From: Euclidia mi
Taxonomy: Eukaryota > Arthropoda > Insecta > Lepidoptera > Erebidae
Direction: 5' to 3'
DNA length: 64,000 nt
Assembly (NCBI GenBank): GCA_944739405.2
Contig: OX123188.2
Location: 71,195,251-71,259,250 of the forward strand
In this document: piece after piece, positions 1-10,270 of the stretch
Layout of the letters: each line of letters begins with the position of its first letter
Position numbering within the stretch: position 1 is the stretch's first letter
The notes under the pieces: generated by a model
Databases searched by the model: none
What the model was told of the DNA's origin: nothing
What the model saw: only the letters and a program-made list of their open reading frames with translations
Translations under genes and position numbers: made by a program

Positions 1-15
1 AATCCAAAAAAACTA

Positions 16-101
16 GTGGCCAGTATACTGACCACTGACCGTTCTGCATCATTAACTATCCTCATCTAAATCATCTAATCAGTGGCCTGTAAACTGGACA
101 C
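16..101. repeat. Subterminal palindromic repeats, left pair
   Basis: Two near-palindromic 20-mers, at 16-35 (GTGGCCAGTATACTGACCAC) and 82-101 (GTGGCCTGTAAACTGGACAC). Related copies lie at the other end of the piggyBac-like element. They may be transposase-binding subterminal repeats. Confidence 0.55.
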
Positions 102-288
102 TCATAAAAATCTATTAGTTTTGGAGAAAATAACGCAGTAAAATAAAATAATTGTGTAGGAAATACATCAGTATTTAATCAGCCTCAACAACATAGCGTA
201 ATTGGCATAATATTATTAACAAAATTAAAGTATTTCTCTTTCTTAGCAAAAAAAAAAACACAAAAATAAAAATGTCACCTTCTCTGAA

Positions 289-732
289 TTATAACTGAAA
301 AATAAAAATTAAGCAACTGTGGTATTCATAATTATAGAAAAAGATTATATATTTAGCATAGCTAAATATATAATCTATAGCTATAGGTGGCGAAAGCCAA
401 GCAAAAGCACAGGCGGTAGTGAATGCGGCGGAGCTGTTGTGAGTGACGCTGAAAGCTGAAATCGAGGTGCTGGTGGAGGAATTTGGGGTGACAAAGATCC
501 GTGTGAGTGGAGCTGAAGCAAATGAACCTGGTTGACTGCAACTACGGGTGCTCAGGCTATTGGTATTTGAGACAACGTCGTCAAGACAGTCATCAGCGTC
601 GGAATCACCACCAATATCACAATGGATGGCCTGGTTATCAGTAATGGCTATAATTTCTGCCCATTTGTCTTCAGATATCATTTTTAGATCTTGGTATTGA
701 AAGTTCACCTCTAAACTGGTATTATTGTTCAT
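289..732 (-). pseudogene. Truncated piggyBac-like transposase N-terminus (tentative)
   Basis: A 147-codon frame starts at the ATG complementary to 730-732 (MNNNTSLEVN). It is acidic and Ser/Thr-rich over the first 100 residues (GGDSDADDCLDD, then repeated Ser/Thr), then becomes a hydrophobic AT-rich tail before the stop. Acidic low-complexity N-termini are common in piggyBac transposases, and the frame lies inside the TTAA-bounded element in the expected orientation. No catalytic DDD core or C-terminal cysteine-rich domain is visible, so it is at most a remnant of a deleted transposase. It could also be a chance frame. A longer version starting at 828 is possible, but its first 32 codons look like translated leader. 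Confidence 0.3.
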
Positions 733-834
733 AGTTTTTATATATTTGATATTTTGTATTATTTTTGTTATAGTTGTTGTAGTATATGGTTGTGCATGCA
801 CTGTATTCTCACACCACAATTTCCACAAATTTCA

Positions 835-3800
835 TTTAAGTTATCGGTTTAGGAGATTTCACTGCAGCTTGCAAAACGTATTATATTATACATTGTATAA
901 CTTAACTGAAATCAAGTTAGTACTCTACAAAAATATAGATGATGGTTATATCTGCAGTATTTTGTGTGCGCTGTATGTTTCTTATAAGACTATGTATACA
1001 ACTTATATCGCGTCTGAGATAATCAGCATATTTTTCAGTAATTATCATATTTTATGTACTTCCGTTTTATACAGTTACTGTCTATTTTACACAGCTAATA
1101 AGCACATGTTAAAACAAGTGATAAATACTGTTTGTGTGACTATCTTTAACATTCAATAATGCAAACGATATATTGACGGACCTGGACCGCTTTATCATAG
1201 CACATTCCTCTACCTGTGATATTGACAATTGCGAGAGCCTTATTTCGAGACCCAAAAGTTCGCTTAAAATTATACACCAAAATATAAGAAGTATAAATCG
1301 TAATTATTCTGGTTTACAAACCATACTAAAGCGATCACAGATAGAATGGGATGTTGTAGCTCTGACTGAATGCTGGTTGTCGCATACGCAATATATACCA
1401 TCACTTCAAGGACACAATTACGTAAAAACTGAGAAAAATTTGAGCCAAAATGAGGGTGTGGTGGTTTACTGTAAATATAATTCTTATGTATCGATTGTTG
1501 AACCTGATATATCTGAATGTAATTGTCTATTTCTAACATACGCCAATAGTATCGCAGTCCTAGTCATATACAGGCCCGCTGGCTACAAAACTCCTTCTAA
1601 TTTTATACTTTCACTGGATAAGTTTATCAAAACAATTAAACAATTTCGCAGTATAATTTTATTGGGTGATATAAACTTAAACATTTGCCAAGACAGTAAT
1701 GACGCAAACTCGCATACATACTTAAACCTACTTGCAATGCATGGGATGCTCCCGGCCCACACGTACCCAACACACAATAAAACATGTCTAGACCATGTGA
1801 TACTCAAAACAAGGTTCCCATCATTTTGCTATGTTGCCGATACAACTGTAACAGACCATTATTCCACAATTATAGTCCTTGAAACCAAAGTCTTGCAAGC
1901 AATTACTCAGAAATACATCAAACGTATAAATTTCTCTGAACTTGATAATGATATTAAAAACCTCAGTTTTTCTGAAGTTTATCATGCCACAAATGCTAAC
2001 ATTGCCACTGAAGTGTTCCTCAATTCATTAAATACAATCATATTGAAAAACACACATCAAATCAGGTCCTCTAACAGAAAAAGGGTCATCAAGTGCTGGA
2101 TAACGCCTGGTCTACTCAAATGTATGAGAAATAGGGATAGATTACACCGTAAAGCTAAACAGAATCCTAATAATAACGACATTTTGGTAGCATATAAGCG
2201 ATACAGAAATTATTGTAACGATCTTTTAAAAAAAACTAAACAGGCTTTTGATAAAAATGAGATTAAAACCGCGGCAAACACTAGTAATAAACAATTATGG
2301 AAATCAATAAAAACAATAACAAATATGACTACAAATGACACAAATCACTCGATTAACCTAATCAGTAAAAGTACTTATACTGTAAATGATATTAATTCCT
2401 ATTTTATAAACATTGGTAAGTCACTTGCTAATAAATATAAACGTAATAACGATTCTAATAATTTTGCATCACACCGGTCACATCCACACTCATTTGTAAT
2501 TTTGCCTACGGACGAAAATGAAATAGAAAGACTGATATTAAATTCCAAAACGGCCTGTGCTGTTGGACGTGACAACATATCTACAGTGGTTTTAAAGAGA
2601 TACAGGGAATACTTAATACCACCTCTAACGTATATATTTAACTTGGCCTTGACCAATTCACAATTTCCAGATCAACTAAAACTAGCTGAAGTCCTTCCTA
2701 TTTACAAAACTGGTGACAAAGCATGTCTTCATAGTTATAGGCCAATATCAATATTACCAACAATATCGAAAATCCTGGAAAAGATTATTAACCGTCGTTT
2801 TATCAAATACCTAGAAGATAACTCACTATTATCTCATTCTCAGTTTGGTTTCCGAAAAGGAAGGTCAACTAGTGATGCAGTCCATGAAGTGACGGACTTT
2901 GTAGTGACTAATTTAGATAACAACAAAAAGACACTAGTCATCTTCATGGACCTCGCTAAGGCCTTCGATACGGTCTCAATTCCACTACTAATTAAAAAGT
3001 TAGAATACCTTGGCATAAGAGACAAACAATTGCAACTTTTTAGTAGCTATCTCGAGAATCGTTTCCAGAGAGTCAAGATAGGCGACCAAGTTAGTGATGA
3101 TCTGCCCGTTGTGCACGGAGTGCCGCAGGGGAGTATTCTTGGACCAACGCTGTTCCTTTCTTATGTAAATGACCTCTGCGAACTCAAATTGCCCAATGGA
3201 AAGATCGTCGCTTTCGCTGACGATACCGCATTGTTGTTCCAAGGCGACTCGTGGTTAGAACTCGTCGAATCAGCCCAGATCGGCTTCAATATTGTCGTTT
3301 CATGGCTAAGACGAAACAAACTGTCACTGAACACGGACAAAACTAAATGCCTTGCCTTTTCCACTCGAAGCAGCATTCAAATACCGTATAGTATCCTACC
3401 TCCTATTATTGCCCACGAATGTGCTTATCCCAACACCTCCTCATGTTCTTGCGCTACCATCAGCTATGCCTCCGCAATAAAATACCTAGACGTTAACATC
3501 GACAACACTCTCAGCTTCGAACAACACACAGATCTTCTAACAACTAGAATTAGGAAAGTTATATATATCTTTAAGAACCTTCGCCATGTGGCCGAGCATA
3601 GTGTTATAAAAATGGTTTATTTTGCTCTCTGTCAGTCAATACTAACGTATTGTCTAACTGTTTGGGGTGGCACTGCAAAAACTCACATGCTCAAAGTGGA
3701 AAGGGCACAGAGGGCAGTGCTAAAAGACAGCCGTTTTCTTCCATTTTTACATCCAACTACAGGCGTTTATAAACAGTGTGAAGTCTTATCAGTCCGTCAA

Positions 3801-4365
3801 CTATTTCTACGTGACACTATTCTTCGGCAACATTCGATGCTAGCTTATGATGCGTCCCACCTCAAAGACAAAAGACGGAAACACGGAGTGTGTCAGGTAA
3901 AGCGTACAAATACACAATTAGCTCAACGACACTTTTCGTTCTTAGGCAGTTACCTCTACAATAAAGCTAACAAGTATTTGGCAATATATCCTCTTAGCAA
4001 GTATAAATGTAAAGCAGTACTGTTCAAATGGCTCCATAATCTCGATTATGACACTACTGAAAAATTCATAAATTTAGAATGCGGTAGTAGATAATACACC
4101 ATATTATATTTCCTTTTGTGGCTGTGTGAAAACTTTTATTTTACTTATAGCTCTAAATAGCTTTAAGTCTCAACGAATAAACGCAAATCTTTGTGCTCAA
4201 CTGTCTGAAGTGAGAGTGCCTGGAGATCTGTAACACAGGGATATCCTAGCACAGACTCCAAGTCTCTCACAGAGGTCTATAATGTGTACCTAGATCTAAG
4301 AACACAACATTGTTATATTGCCTTTGTGGAGAAATAAATAAATTTATTATATTATTATTAGTTAT
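835..4365 (+). mobile_element. Non-LTR retrotransposon (LINE, Jockey/CR1-like) with intact ORF2
   Basis: The element contains an uninterrupted endonuclease-reverse transcriptase frame (1173-4094), about 250 bp of 3' UTR and a short ATT-rich tail (about 4338-4360). It sits inside the piggyBac-like element and is therefore younger than it. The 5' boundary between 835 and 1172 is not resolved. No ORF1 is visible, so the copy is either 5'-truncated upstream of ORF2 or ORF1-less. I could not find a convincing target-site duplication by eye. A related but decayed C-terminal fragment lies at 7075-7905. Confidence 0.75.
1173..4094 (+). CDS. LINE ORF2: AP-endonuclease and reverse transcriptase, apparently intact
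   Basis: A 973-codon frame with no stop. N-terminal AP endonuclease (residues about 30-230): HQNIRSIN, ALTECWLS, a YRPAGY element, GDINLN and VTDHYST, the usual catalytic blocks. A linker follows, then the reverse transcriptase (about 480-760): AEVLPIYKTGD, SYRPISILPTISK, FGFRKGRST, FMDLAKAFDTV, GVPQGSILGP and the catalytic FADDTALLF. The C-terminal region contains VERAQRAVLK, a block also found in the relic at 7193. The product would nick target DNA and prime reverse transcription of its own RNA. The true start is uncertain: the frame opens with a TTG, no strong in-frame ATG lies near it, and ORF2 start sites in this group vary. Clade (Jockey, Daphne or CR1) is not settled by eye. Confidence 0.85.
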   Translation: MTDLDRFIIAHSSTCDIDNCESLISRPKSSLKIIHQNIRSINRNYSGLQTILKRSQIEWDVVALTECWLSHTQYIPSLQGHNYVKTEKNLSQNEGVVVYCKYNSYVSIVEPDISECNCLFLTYANSIAVLVIYRPAGYKTPSNFILSLDKFIKTIKQFRSIILLGDINLNICQDSNDANSHTYLNLLAMHGMLPAHTYPTHNKTCLDHVILKTRFPSFCYVADTTVTDHYSTIIVLETKVLQAITQKYIKRINFSELDNDIKNLSFSEVYHATNANIATEVFLNSLNTIILKNTHQIRSSNRKRVIKCWITPGLLKCMRNRDRLHRKAKQNPNNNDILVAYKRYRNYCNDLLKKTKQAFDKNEIKTAANTSNKQLWKSIKTITNMTTNDTNHSINLISKSTYTVNDINSYFINIGKSLANKYKRNNDSNNFASHRSHPHSFVILPTDENEIERLILNSKTACAVGRDNISTVVLKRYREYLIPPLTYIFNLALTNSQFPDQLKLAEVLPIYKTGDKACLHSYRPISILPTISKILEKIINRRFIKYLEDNSLLSHSQFGFRKGRSTSDAVHEVTDFVVTNLDNNKKTLVIFMDLAKAFDTVSIPLLIKKLEYLGIRDKQLQLFSSYLENRFQRVKIGDQVSDDLPVVHGVPQGSILGPTLFLSYVNDLCELKLPNGKIVAFADDTALLFQGDSWLELVESAQIGFNIVVSWLRRNKLSLNTDKTKCLAFSTRSSIQIPYSILPPIIAHECAYPNTSSCSCATISYASAIKYLDVNIDNTLSFEQHTDLLTTRIRKVIYIFKNLRHVAEHSVIKMVYFALCQSILTYCLTVWGGTAKTHMLKVERAQRAVLKDSRFLPFLHPTTGVYKQCEVLSVRQLFLRDTILRQHSMLAYDASHLKDKRRKHGVCQVKRTNTQLAQRHFSFLGSYLYNKANKYLAIYPLSKYKCKAVLFKWLHNLDYDTTEKFINLECGSR

Positions 4366-4850
4366 TTCTAAAACAATGAAAAAAAACAAGAATGAAAACT
4401 CAATATACTCAAAATTATTACAGGAACCTACAAATCGACATAATTCATCATGAAAAATACCTAAACAATCACGATATTCGGTTATAACTACCGAACTCGT
4501 ATATTTGTACTAATTATGATAAGACATCCGAGAAATAGACTATATACTTCGTGTAAAATGAGATAAATTAAATTTATTGATCAAAATATATATCTATGAG
4601 ACAAACTCCAACCCATATGTGTCATTTCGGGGTGATGGTTTTTACAACACCCCGGTCTGTTTTTGATTGCTAAAATAAGTGCTTTATTTTATTATATTCG
4701 GTTATATCTGCACACAATAATAAAGTATATACTATAATACAATCGTTTTACTCACTTTTTGGTACGACGACGTGTTTCTTCTTTGCATTGCACTTATAAA
4801 TATGTGACGTTTGCTTGCAATGGCAGCAAATACAAGCGCGGGTATGCACA

Positions 4851-5033
4851 GTGGCCAGTTAACAGGCCACCGTAAAAATTGGCGCGAAATTTTTATCCCA
4901 CGCGACGTTTCAAAACGCTGGTTAGTTAAAAAGCCTTGCTTCATTGGGAATCGTACATGATCAGAAAATTCAACATTGCTATAAAAATCTTTGGATTATC
5001 GACCATAAAGTGACTGTCCAGTTTACTGGCCAC
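4851..5033. repeat. Subterminal palindromic repeats, right pair
   Basis: 4851-4870 reads GTGGCCAGTTAACAGGCCAC and 5014-5033 reads CTGTCCAGTTTACTGGCCAC. Both match the left pair at 16-101. The second lies only about 25 bp inside the inferred right terminus. Confidence 0.55.
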
Positions 5034-5044
5034 TTTGTATGGGC

Positions 5045-5062
5045 CGTCCTATAAAGGGTTAA
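5045..5062. repeat. Inferred piggyBac-like right terminus and TTAA target site
   Basis: CGTCCTATAAAGGG followed directly by TTAA (5059-5062). On the minus strand this reads TTAA-CCCTTTATAGGACG, a typical piggyBac-type end. The partner terminus is outside the window. Confidence 0.5.
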
Positions 5063-5399
5063 AACTTGGCAGAATCAGTAGCTTCGCAATTACCGCCTTT
5101 CTGCAGTCACGGTGCAAGTTCGGACAATAACTCATTGTCCACCCGTACCTGATTTCAGGGTTTTAAGTTCACCCTTTTTGCTTGGCTAGAGCCGCTCTAC
5201 TGCTAACCAGACTGCCGGCTACGAGGAGTCTACAAGCTGAGACGTTTATAGCAGGAGCGTAAGATTCTGTCCGCATCTGTGCAAGCTAGTTATAAAACTA
5301 GCGAAGCGAACCCACTTAATTGCCTTATAGAATAAATTATTTTTTATAATTTATGTTTCTTTTATTTTTCTTTACTAAAATTATTACGTGTAGACGTAA
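5063..5399. other. Unassigned spacer between piggyBac-like end and R4 LINE
   Basis: About 340 bp, moderately GC-balanced, with no coding frame that I recognise. It contains a small hairpin around GCTAGTTATAAAACTAGC (about 5284-5305). It may be flanking repeat, but nothing supports a specific call. Confidence 0.3.
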
Positions 5400-6870
5400 C
5401 ACTATCAAAATGGAATTTGGTGAGGATAAATGTGCAGTGATACATGTGAAACAAGGAAGGATGGTGAAATCTGAAGGGATTCAACTCTCAGATTCCATTA
5501 ACTTCAGATCACTTCTGCGAACCAATACCTATAAATACTTGGGTATGTCACAGGCCTTATGTATTAACGAGACAGACATGAAGCAATCGTTGCAAGAACG
5601 TTTCTTTGGCCGCCTGACAAAAGTACTAAAAAGTCTTCTGTCAGGTGGCAATAAGGTTCGAGCTTGCAACGGTTGGGTCATGCCGGTTCTGATGTACTCA
5701 TTTAGCATACTCAAGTGGACTCAGACTGAGTTAGACGCCCTGGACAGAAAGGTGCGTACAATGCTGACAGCTTACCGGATGCATCATCCACGCTCGTCCG
5801 TAATAAGGTTGTATATTCCGCGGTCGTGGCTTTTTAAATGTCAAATCTCTACACAACCGCGAAGTATGCAACCTCAGAGAATATTTTCTCAACGCGAACG
5901 TGGATATGCATCGGGACGTTGTCGCAGTGGACGCCGGATTAACCCCGCTCTGTTTATCGAAGGACAACTGGCGCAGACCTGTAGTGCTTAGCACTGACGA
6001 TCGCAAGCTTGTTTGGCAGAGCAAGGAGCTTCATGGCAAGTTCTACCGGGCTCTACATGGGCCGGAAGTAGACTTATTAGCCTCGGTGAACTGGCAACGC
6101 TTCGGTGACCTCTTTGGGGAAACCGAAGGGTTTGTCTGTGCAATTGCTGACGAAGTGATCAAGACGAATAGCTACCGGAAATATATCCTGAGGGATGGCA
6201 CTACTGATATTTGCCGTGCTTGTCACCAGCCTGGTGAATCCCTCAGGCATATCATTTCCGGTTGTTCTTGTCTTGCTAACAGTGAGTACTTGCACAGGTA
6301 TAACCAAGTAGCCAGGGTCATTCACCAGCAAATTGCTCTGAAATACAGGCTTGTAGATGGTGAGGTGCCGTACTACAGGTATGTGGCGGAGCCTGTCCTG
6401 GATAATGGTCATATCACGTTGTACTGGGATCGATCTATCATCACAGACAGGACTGTTGTTGTTAACAAACCTGATATTCTGTTGATAGATCGATCAGAGC
6501 GCCGCGCAATAATTGTTGATGTTGCCATTCCTCATGATGGCAATCTCGTGAAGGCTAAGATGGACAAGCAGATAAAATATCTGGACTTGGCTCACGAGAT
6601 TGTTGACATGTGGGATGTTGATTCAGCAATTATTGTGCCGATAATTGTTACAGTGAACGGTTTAATACCCAAGAGCCTCGCCCAACATCTTAGGAGGCTC
6701 GCGTTGGAACATTGGGTCAGGGGCCTGATACAGAAGGCAGTACTGCTGGACACGGCACGCATAGTGAGGAGGTTCCTTTCTCTTGAGCCTCTAAGTAGAG
6801 AATCTAGAGTAGCTTCGAGCCTGTTCCCGATACTGGTGGGTTTCCATAGCATAGTTTAATATATTTAAAT
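5400..6870 (+). mobile_element. R4/Dong-clade LINE, 5'-truncated copy 1
   Basis: It encodes the C-terminal half of an R4-type polyprotein: the end of the RT domain, a CCHC finger and a restriction-like endonuclease. The same region recurs at 15349-16473, and the two copies align through most of their length. The 5' truncation is near 5400. The 3' end is near 6870, before an unrelated tail repeat. R4/Dong elements use a restriction-enzyme-like rather than AP endonuclease, and the PD...D motif here agrees with that. Confidence 0.75.
5401..6859 (+). pseudogene. R4/Dong polyprotein C-terminus with frameshift and lost stop
   Basis: The first frame (to 5991) covers the RT C-terminus: MEFGEDKCAV, YKYLGM and WVMPVLMYSFSILKWTQ. 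At about 5820 this copy lacks 11 bases that are present in the copy at 15489-15500, which shifts the frame. The correct protein resumes in another frame from 5900. There the zinc finger CRACHQPGESLRH...C (CX2CX8HX4C) and the endonuclease core KPDILLIDRSER...VDVAIPHDG are intact. The stop following FLSLEP in the other copy is lost here, so the frame runs about 20 codons further. The locus is dead as a full polyprotein, but the C-terminal domains remain well conserved. Confidence 0.75.
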
Positions 6871-6878
6871 GTATTTTT

Positions 6879-7070
6879 TATATATCTCATATCGCAAGAG
6901 CTGAGAGAGGGAGCATATTATGAGAACAGCACTGTAAGAGAAGGAAAACTTGATACAAACCCTATACCAACCCGTTTGGCCAGCGTGGTATAGTAGGCCA
7001 ATTTCTCCTTTCAAAGGAGAGGCCTAGTCCAGCAGTGGACTGTTAAAGGCTGATGGTGATGATGATGATG
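6879..7070 (+). mobile_element. SINE or LINE-tail repeat ending in GATGATGATG
   Basis: Contains ACCCGTTTGGCCAGCGTGGT, a small hairpin CTCCTTTCAAAGGAG, GTCCAGCAGTGGACT and a GATGATGATG tail. The same order occurs on the minus strand at 29793-30035, where it has a clear target duplication, and in decayed form at 63050-63290. It has no coding capacity. Confidence 0.65.
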
Positions 7071-7074
7071 TATC

Positions 7075-7905
7075 ATAATAGACCATACACTTTCTTTCAA
7101 AGAGCATATCGAGTGTTTGAACGGTAGAATACGTAAGTTAATAATGTCTTCAAGAAAATGCGACATATTGCAGAACAACATTAATACGGCAAGTGTACTT
7201 TGCTCTATGCCAGTCAATATTATTATTGTCTGTTGAAAGAGCTCAGCGAGCAATCCTTAAAGTATCAACTTCCAAACCGTTTCTATATCCAACTAACTCC
7301 ATATGTCAAGCTTGTAAAGTACTAACAGTTCGACAACTATTTATTAAGAGTATAATATTAAAACAACACACAGCCCTTTCCTACAGCACCATATCTACCA
7401 ACAAAAGGCTACATGATATAATTTTTCCGACTAAAGTACTAACAAGACAAGCATTCACATCCAAATTTTATATATTCCTAGGCCCTTACTTTACAAAAGA
7501 CTAAACGCATTAGCTAACCTAATGCCTTGCACCTACTTCAAATGTAACAAAATTGTCAACAATATCCTTTCGAGTATGTCCTATGAAGATACAGAAAAAT
7601 TATTAATTGTGTTAAAATAATTAACACAAACAAAATACATGTTTATTTAAATTGATTAGTTGTATTTAATGATAAGATATTGTAGATCTAGTAATACTGT
7701 ACTAAAACGTAACATACTAAAAATATTGTAGTAAGTGATTATATATTTTATTGTATCTATGTAACTAGCCCTCATCGCCTGAAACACAGGTTTATCGTAG
7801 TTCAGGCATATAATTTTATATAACGAACCTAAAACTAAGCTTTTGTACTTTAAATAAGTAAACTGTACTATTTTAATTAACAGAATAAATTGAATTTGAA
7901 TTTGC
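7075..7905 (+). pseudogene. LINE C-terminal relic and 3' UTR (Jockey/CR1-like)
   Basis: The frame 7193-7504 contains YFALCQSI, VERAQRAILK and LTVRQLFIKSIIL. These align with YFALCQSI, VERAQRAVLK and LSVRQLFLRDTIL in the intact ORF2 at 1173-4094, but the spacing between the first two blocks is shortened and the frame is broken. Coding similarity continues in other frames to about 7616 (YEDTEKLL). An AT-rich 3' UTR and a tail of AATTTGAATTTG type end near 7905. This is a 5'-truncated, decayed relative of the LINE at 835-4365, probably another subfamily because the tail differs. Confidence 0.65.
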
Positions 7906-8004
7906 TTCATCATCATCATACAGCCTTTCGCAGTTCACTACTGGACGGCTAGGCTTCTCCTAAATTGAGTCACAATAACATTGTGAGTTGTTAGGGTTAG
8001 GTTT

Positions 8005-8065
8005 CGAACCTGAGTTTATATCACTCAGCGTGCCGATCACGCTGAGTCATATAAACTCGGGTTCG
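8005..8065. repeat. 28-bp inverted repeat around a B-box-like sequence
   Basis: Left arm 8005-8032 starts CGAACCTGAGTTTATAT and right arm 8038-8065 ends ATATAAACTCGGGTTCG. They pair with 2 mismatches around a 5-nt loop. The arms carry GGTTTCGAACC/GGGTTCG, resembling the RNA polymerase III B-box found in the SINE heads of this window. A compact snap-back SINE remnant is likely. Confidence 0.7.
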
Positions 8066-9289
8066 AAAAAGAAAAAAATCAATTTACTACCGTTTGGGAC
8101 CTCTATACAGGATGTCGAACTCAACAAGGGATTACAGGATGTCCCCAAGAACGATGATGTACGCAGTCATTTATTATTTCATTTACACGAGCGATGCAAC
8201 GAGAGTACAATCGCTATGTCCGCCACTAAGCCTGGGAGGCTATGAAAATAGCGCGAGTATAAATTACAGCTCATTTTCGTCATCGAACAAAGAAAATTAA
8301 ACTTTATTTATACTGACAGTCGATGCAAAGTGTAACTGTTTAATGATCGGTCCATAGAATGTAGGTATTACCCGCTAGTGGCGTATATTTGTGAGATTAT
8401 AGTCTGCAAGCGAGGTGCAGGTAACATTAACACAAGTCATTTCACAAGAGATTTATCGTCCCACGAAGAATGATTGGTATTTAAATTTAAAAGTTATTTT
8501 AGTTTCATAGTGTTAAATATTTAGCAAATGCTTGTTATACTCGTCAGTTTATATATGGTTTTGTGTTTTAATGAACATATACAACACATTTGTTGCTCAC
8601 GAATTTTTGAATTTCTCATACTGGAAATAACCTTTATTATTTACTTTTGACAGTTCCTGACTCTGTCAGACACTTGTTTTATATTATGACTTCATTGACT
8701 ACACATCCATCTCATTGGTCTATGTGATTTATCGTTCCATAGCCTAACAAAACAAGCAAGCGGCGTGTCGCAGCATAACGACTGCCTCGCCACCTGAACG
8801 CAAATCCCACAAAGATAATTCATTAGCAGCCACATTGAGAACACGTAATGTTGTTCTATTTTAATTTTATCGCCCCTTAAGTCGACTTTTATGTTTAATA
8901 AGAGTAAAAAGCATGTTTGAAGAGTACGCTCGTAAAAGAGCTTTGGAGATTTTCTAGGAATGAGGTTTGTTTGTTCTGTAAAATAAAAGTGGACGAACGT
9001 TATTGTAGTTTGAGTAAATAACTGAGACATGTTTCATCTCACATTACCTTACGGTTGTCTAAGTTTTGTGTAGGAAAATACGGTCAATATCATGAGAGAG
9101 GTATTTTAGTTACTTTGGCATGGTTCTTTTAGTTCTCACCTCAATTTTAGTAATTAGTAATTATCAACCAGTTATCAAACAATCTGCTTGATTGTTACAA
9201 TTGAGGTGAAATCTATGCATGCTTACAATTTGCGGTAATTGTTTTGGCTTCTATCCAATTAAATACTGAATTATTAATTTTGAATGGAT
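8066..9289. other. Anonymous AT-rich DNA
   Basis: No coding frame, LTR, tRNA or SINE head that I recognise. Short open frames at 7988-8300 and 8692-9030 have no recognisable motif and look like chance frames. Confidence 0.5.
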
Positions 9290-9510
9290 TTTTATAGAAA
9301 ATCTAGATGTCCTCAGCCCCGCTCATTTTATTTTAATTTAACTGTTTCTTACCGATACTGAGTGAATTTTGGGTAATCTCTTTTTAATGCTTTCCTACAG
9401 TCCACATGGAAAATTCATACATGGCAATTTCAGTTTTTTGCACCCAGTATTTTGAGCTGTGCTTTGTCTTTCAGTCAGTCAGCCAGTAACGCAAGAATTT
9501 TATATATACA
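9290..9510 (-). repeat. Helitron-like interspersed repeat, minus orientation
   Basis: On the minus strand it reads TTCTTGCGTTACTGGCTGAC, then a CTGAAATTGCCATG-like block, then AAAATGAGCGGGGCTGAGGA near CATCTAG. Similar blocks occur at 20226-20365, 30340-30450 and 58727-59093. The copy at 58727 ends in CTAGT, a Helitron-type 3' end. It is diverged and non-coding. Confidence 0.45.
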
Positions 9511-9955
9511 CAACCACCACACCTCACCAAAATCTTCATAATAACTATGTTCATAAACTTATGAATAACGCATCACGGCCTATGGCCTAATGTTCATCGC
9601 TTTAGTCGATGCTAAATCTCTGTGTGAAATACTGCCTGACGTGACGAGACCTGAGCCGACACGTACCGTGGCCAGAATATCAGCCTACAACACCTGTAGA
9701 TATTGTCATCTGTTCTGGAAGTTTATATAGAACATACTGGCTGAAATGATCATATATTTTCTTTTTTGATGATGATGATGATGTTTTGTGAATACATTGG
9801 TTTTGCTATAAATTATGAAAATCTTGGGTATTTAATATATGGCCTTACCTTAGATTTACAAATTCTGCAGAGGTTTCAAAATTTAATGTGTCAAGAAGGA
9901 AACCAAAATTAAATTTTGATGTAAAACTGTTTTACATAGTATGTATGTATTAAAT

Positions 9956-10270
9956 CATCATCATCATCGGCCCTGTATATAATTTGTCCCACTGCTGGGC
10001 ACGGGCTTCTTCTCATTATGAGAAGGGTAACGCCATAGTCTACCACGCTAACCTATTGCGGGTTGGCAGACTTCACATGTTTTTGTAGAACATTATGGAG
10101 AACTTTCAGTCATGCAGGTTTCCTCACGATTTTTCCTTCACCGTTTAGCAAGCGATAATTAACAATTTAATACGCACTTAACTTCGAAAAGTCATTGGTG
10201 CGTGCCGTGGATTCGAACCCGAGACCCTCTGCGTAGCAGTCTGTCGGTGTCTCCACTCGGCTATCGCTGC
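9956..10270 (-). mobile_element. tRNA-headed SINE (GCAGCGATAGCCGAG family), minus strand
   Basis: Read on the minus strand it begins GCAGCGATAGCCGAGTGG, followed by a B-box GGTTCGAATCC, a body with GTCTGCCAACCCGC-like sequence, and the tail CCCAGCAGTGGGACA with ATGATGATG at the end. The close relative at 60518-60800 is on the plus strand. Copies at 49216 and 49931 share the head but have a different 3' half. Confidence 0.75.

Larger units (their letters stand above)
1..5058 (-). mobile_element. piggyBac-like DNA transposon, left end outside window, interrupted by a LINE
   Basis: The right boundary reads CCTATAAAGGG followed by TTAA at 5059-5062. Read on the minus strand this is TTAA plus CCCTTTATAGG, the kind of terminus and target site used by piggyBac elements. 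Inside both ends sits a roughly 20-bp palindromic motif around GTGGCCAGT...ACTGG (16-35, 82-101, 4851-4870, 5014-5033), so both flanks of the LINE belong to one element. A minus-strand frame at 289-732 begins like an acidic transposase N-terminus but stops early. The left terminal repeat is not in the window, so the element length and the second TTAA cannot be seen. The assignment to piggyBac rests on the terminus and TTAA and is an inference. Confidence 0.55.

Noticed and set aside
725..1159. 144-codon plus-strand frame before the LINE ORF2
   Set aside because: Composition is Tyr/Ile/Cys/Phe-rich as expected for AT-rich DNA, with no ORF1 motif (no zinc knuckles, no FP-like block).
7988..8300. 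Overlapping frames near 7988-8300
   Set aside because: They run through the B-box palindrome and have no motif. No coding evidence.
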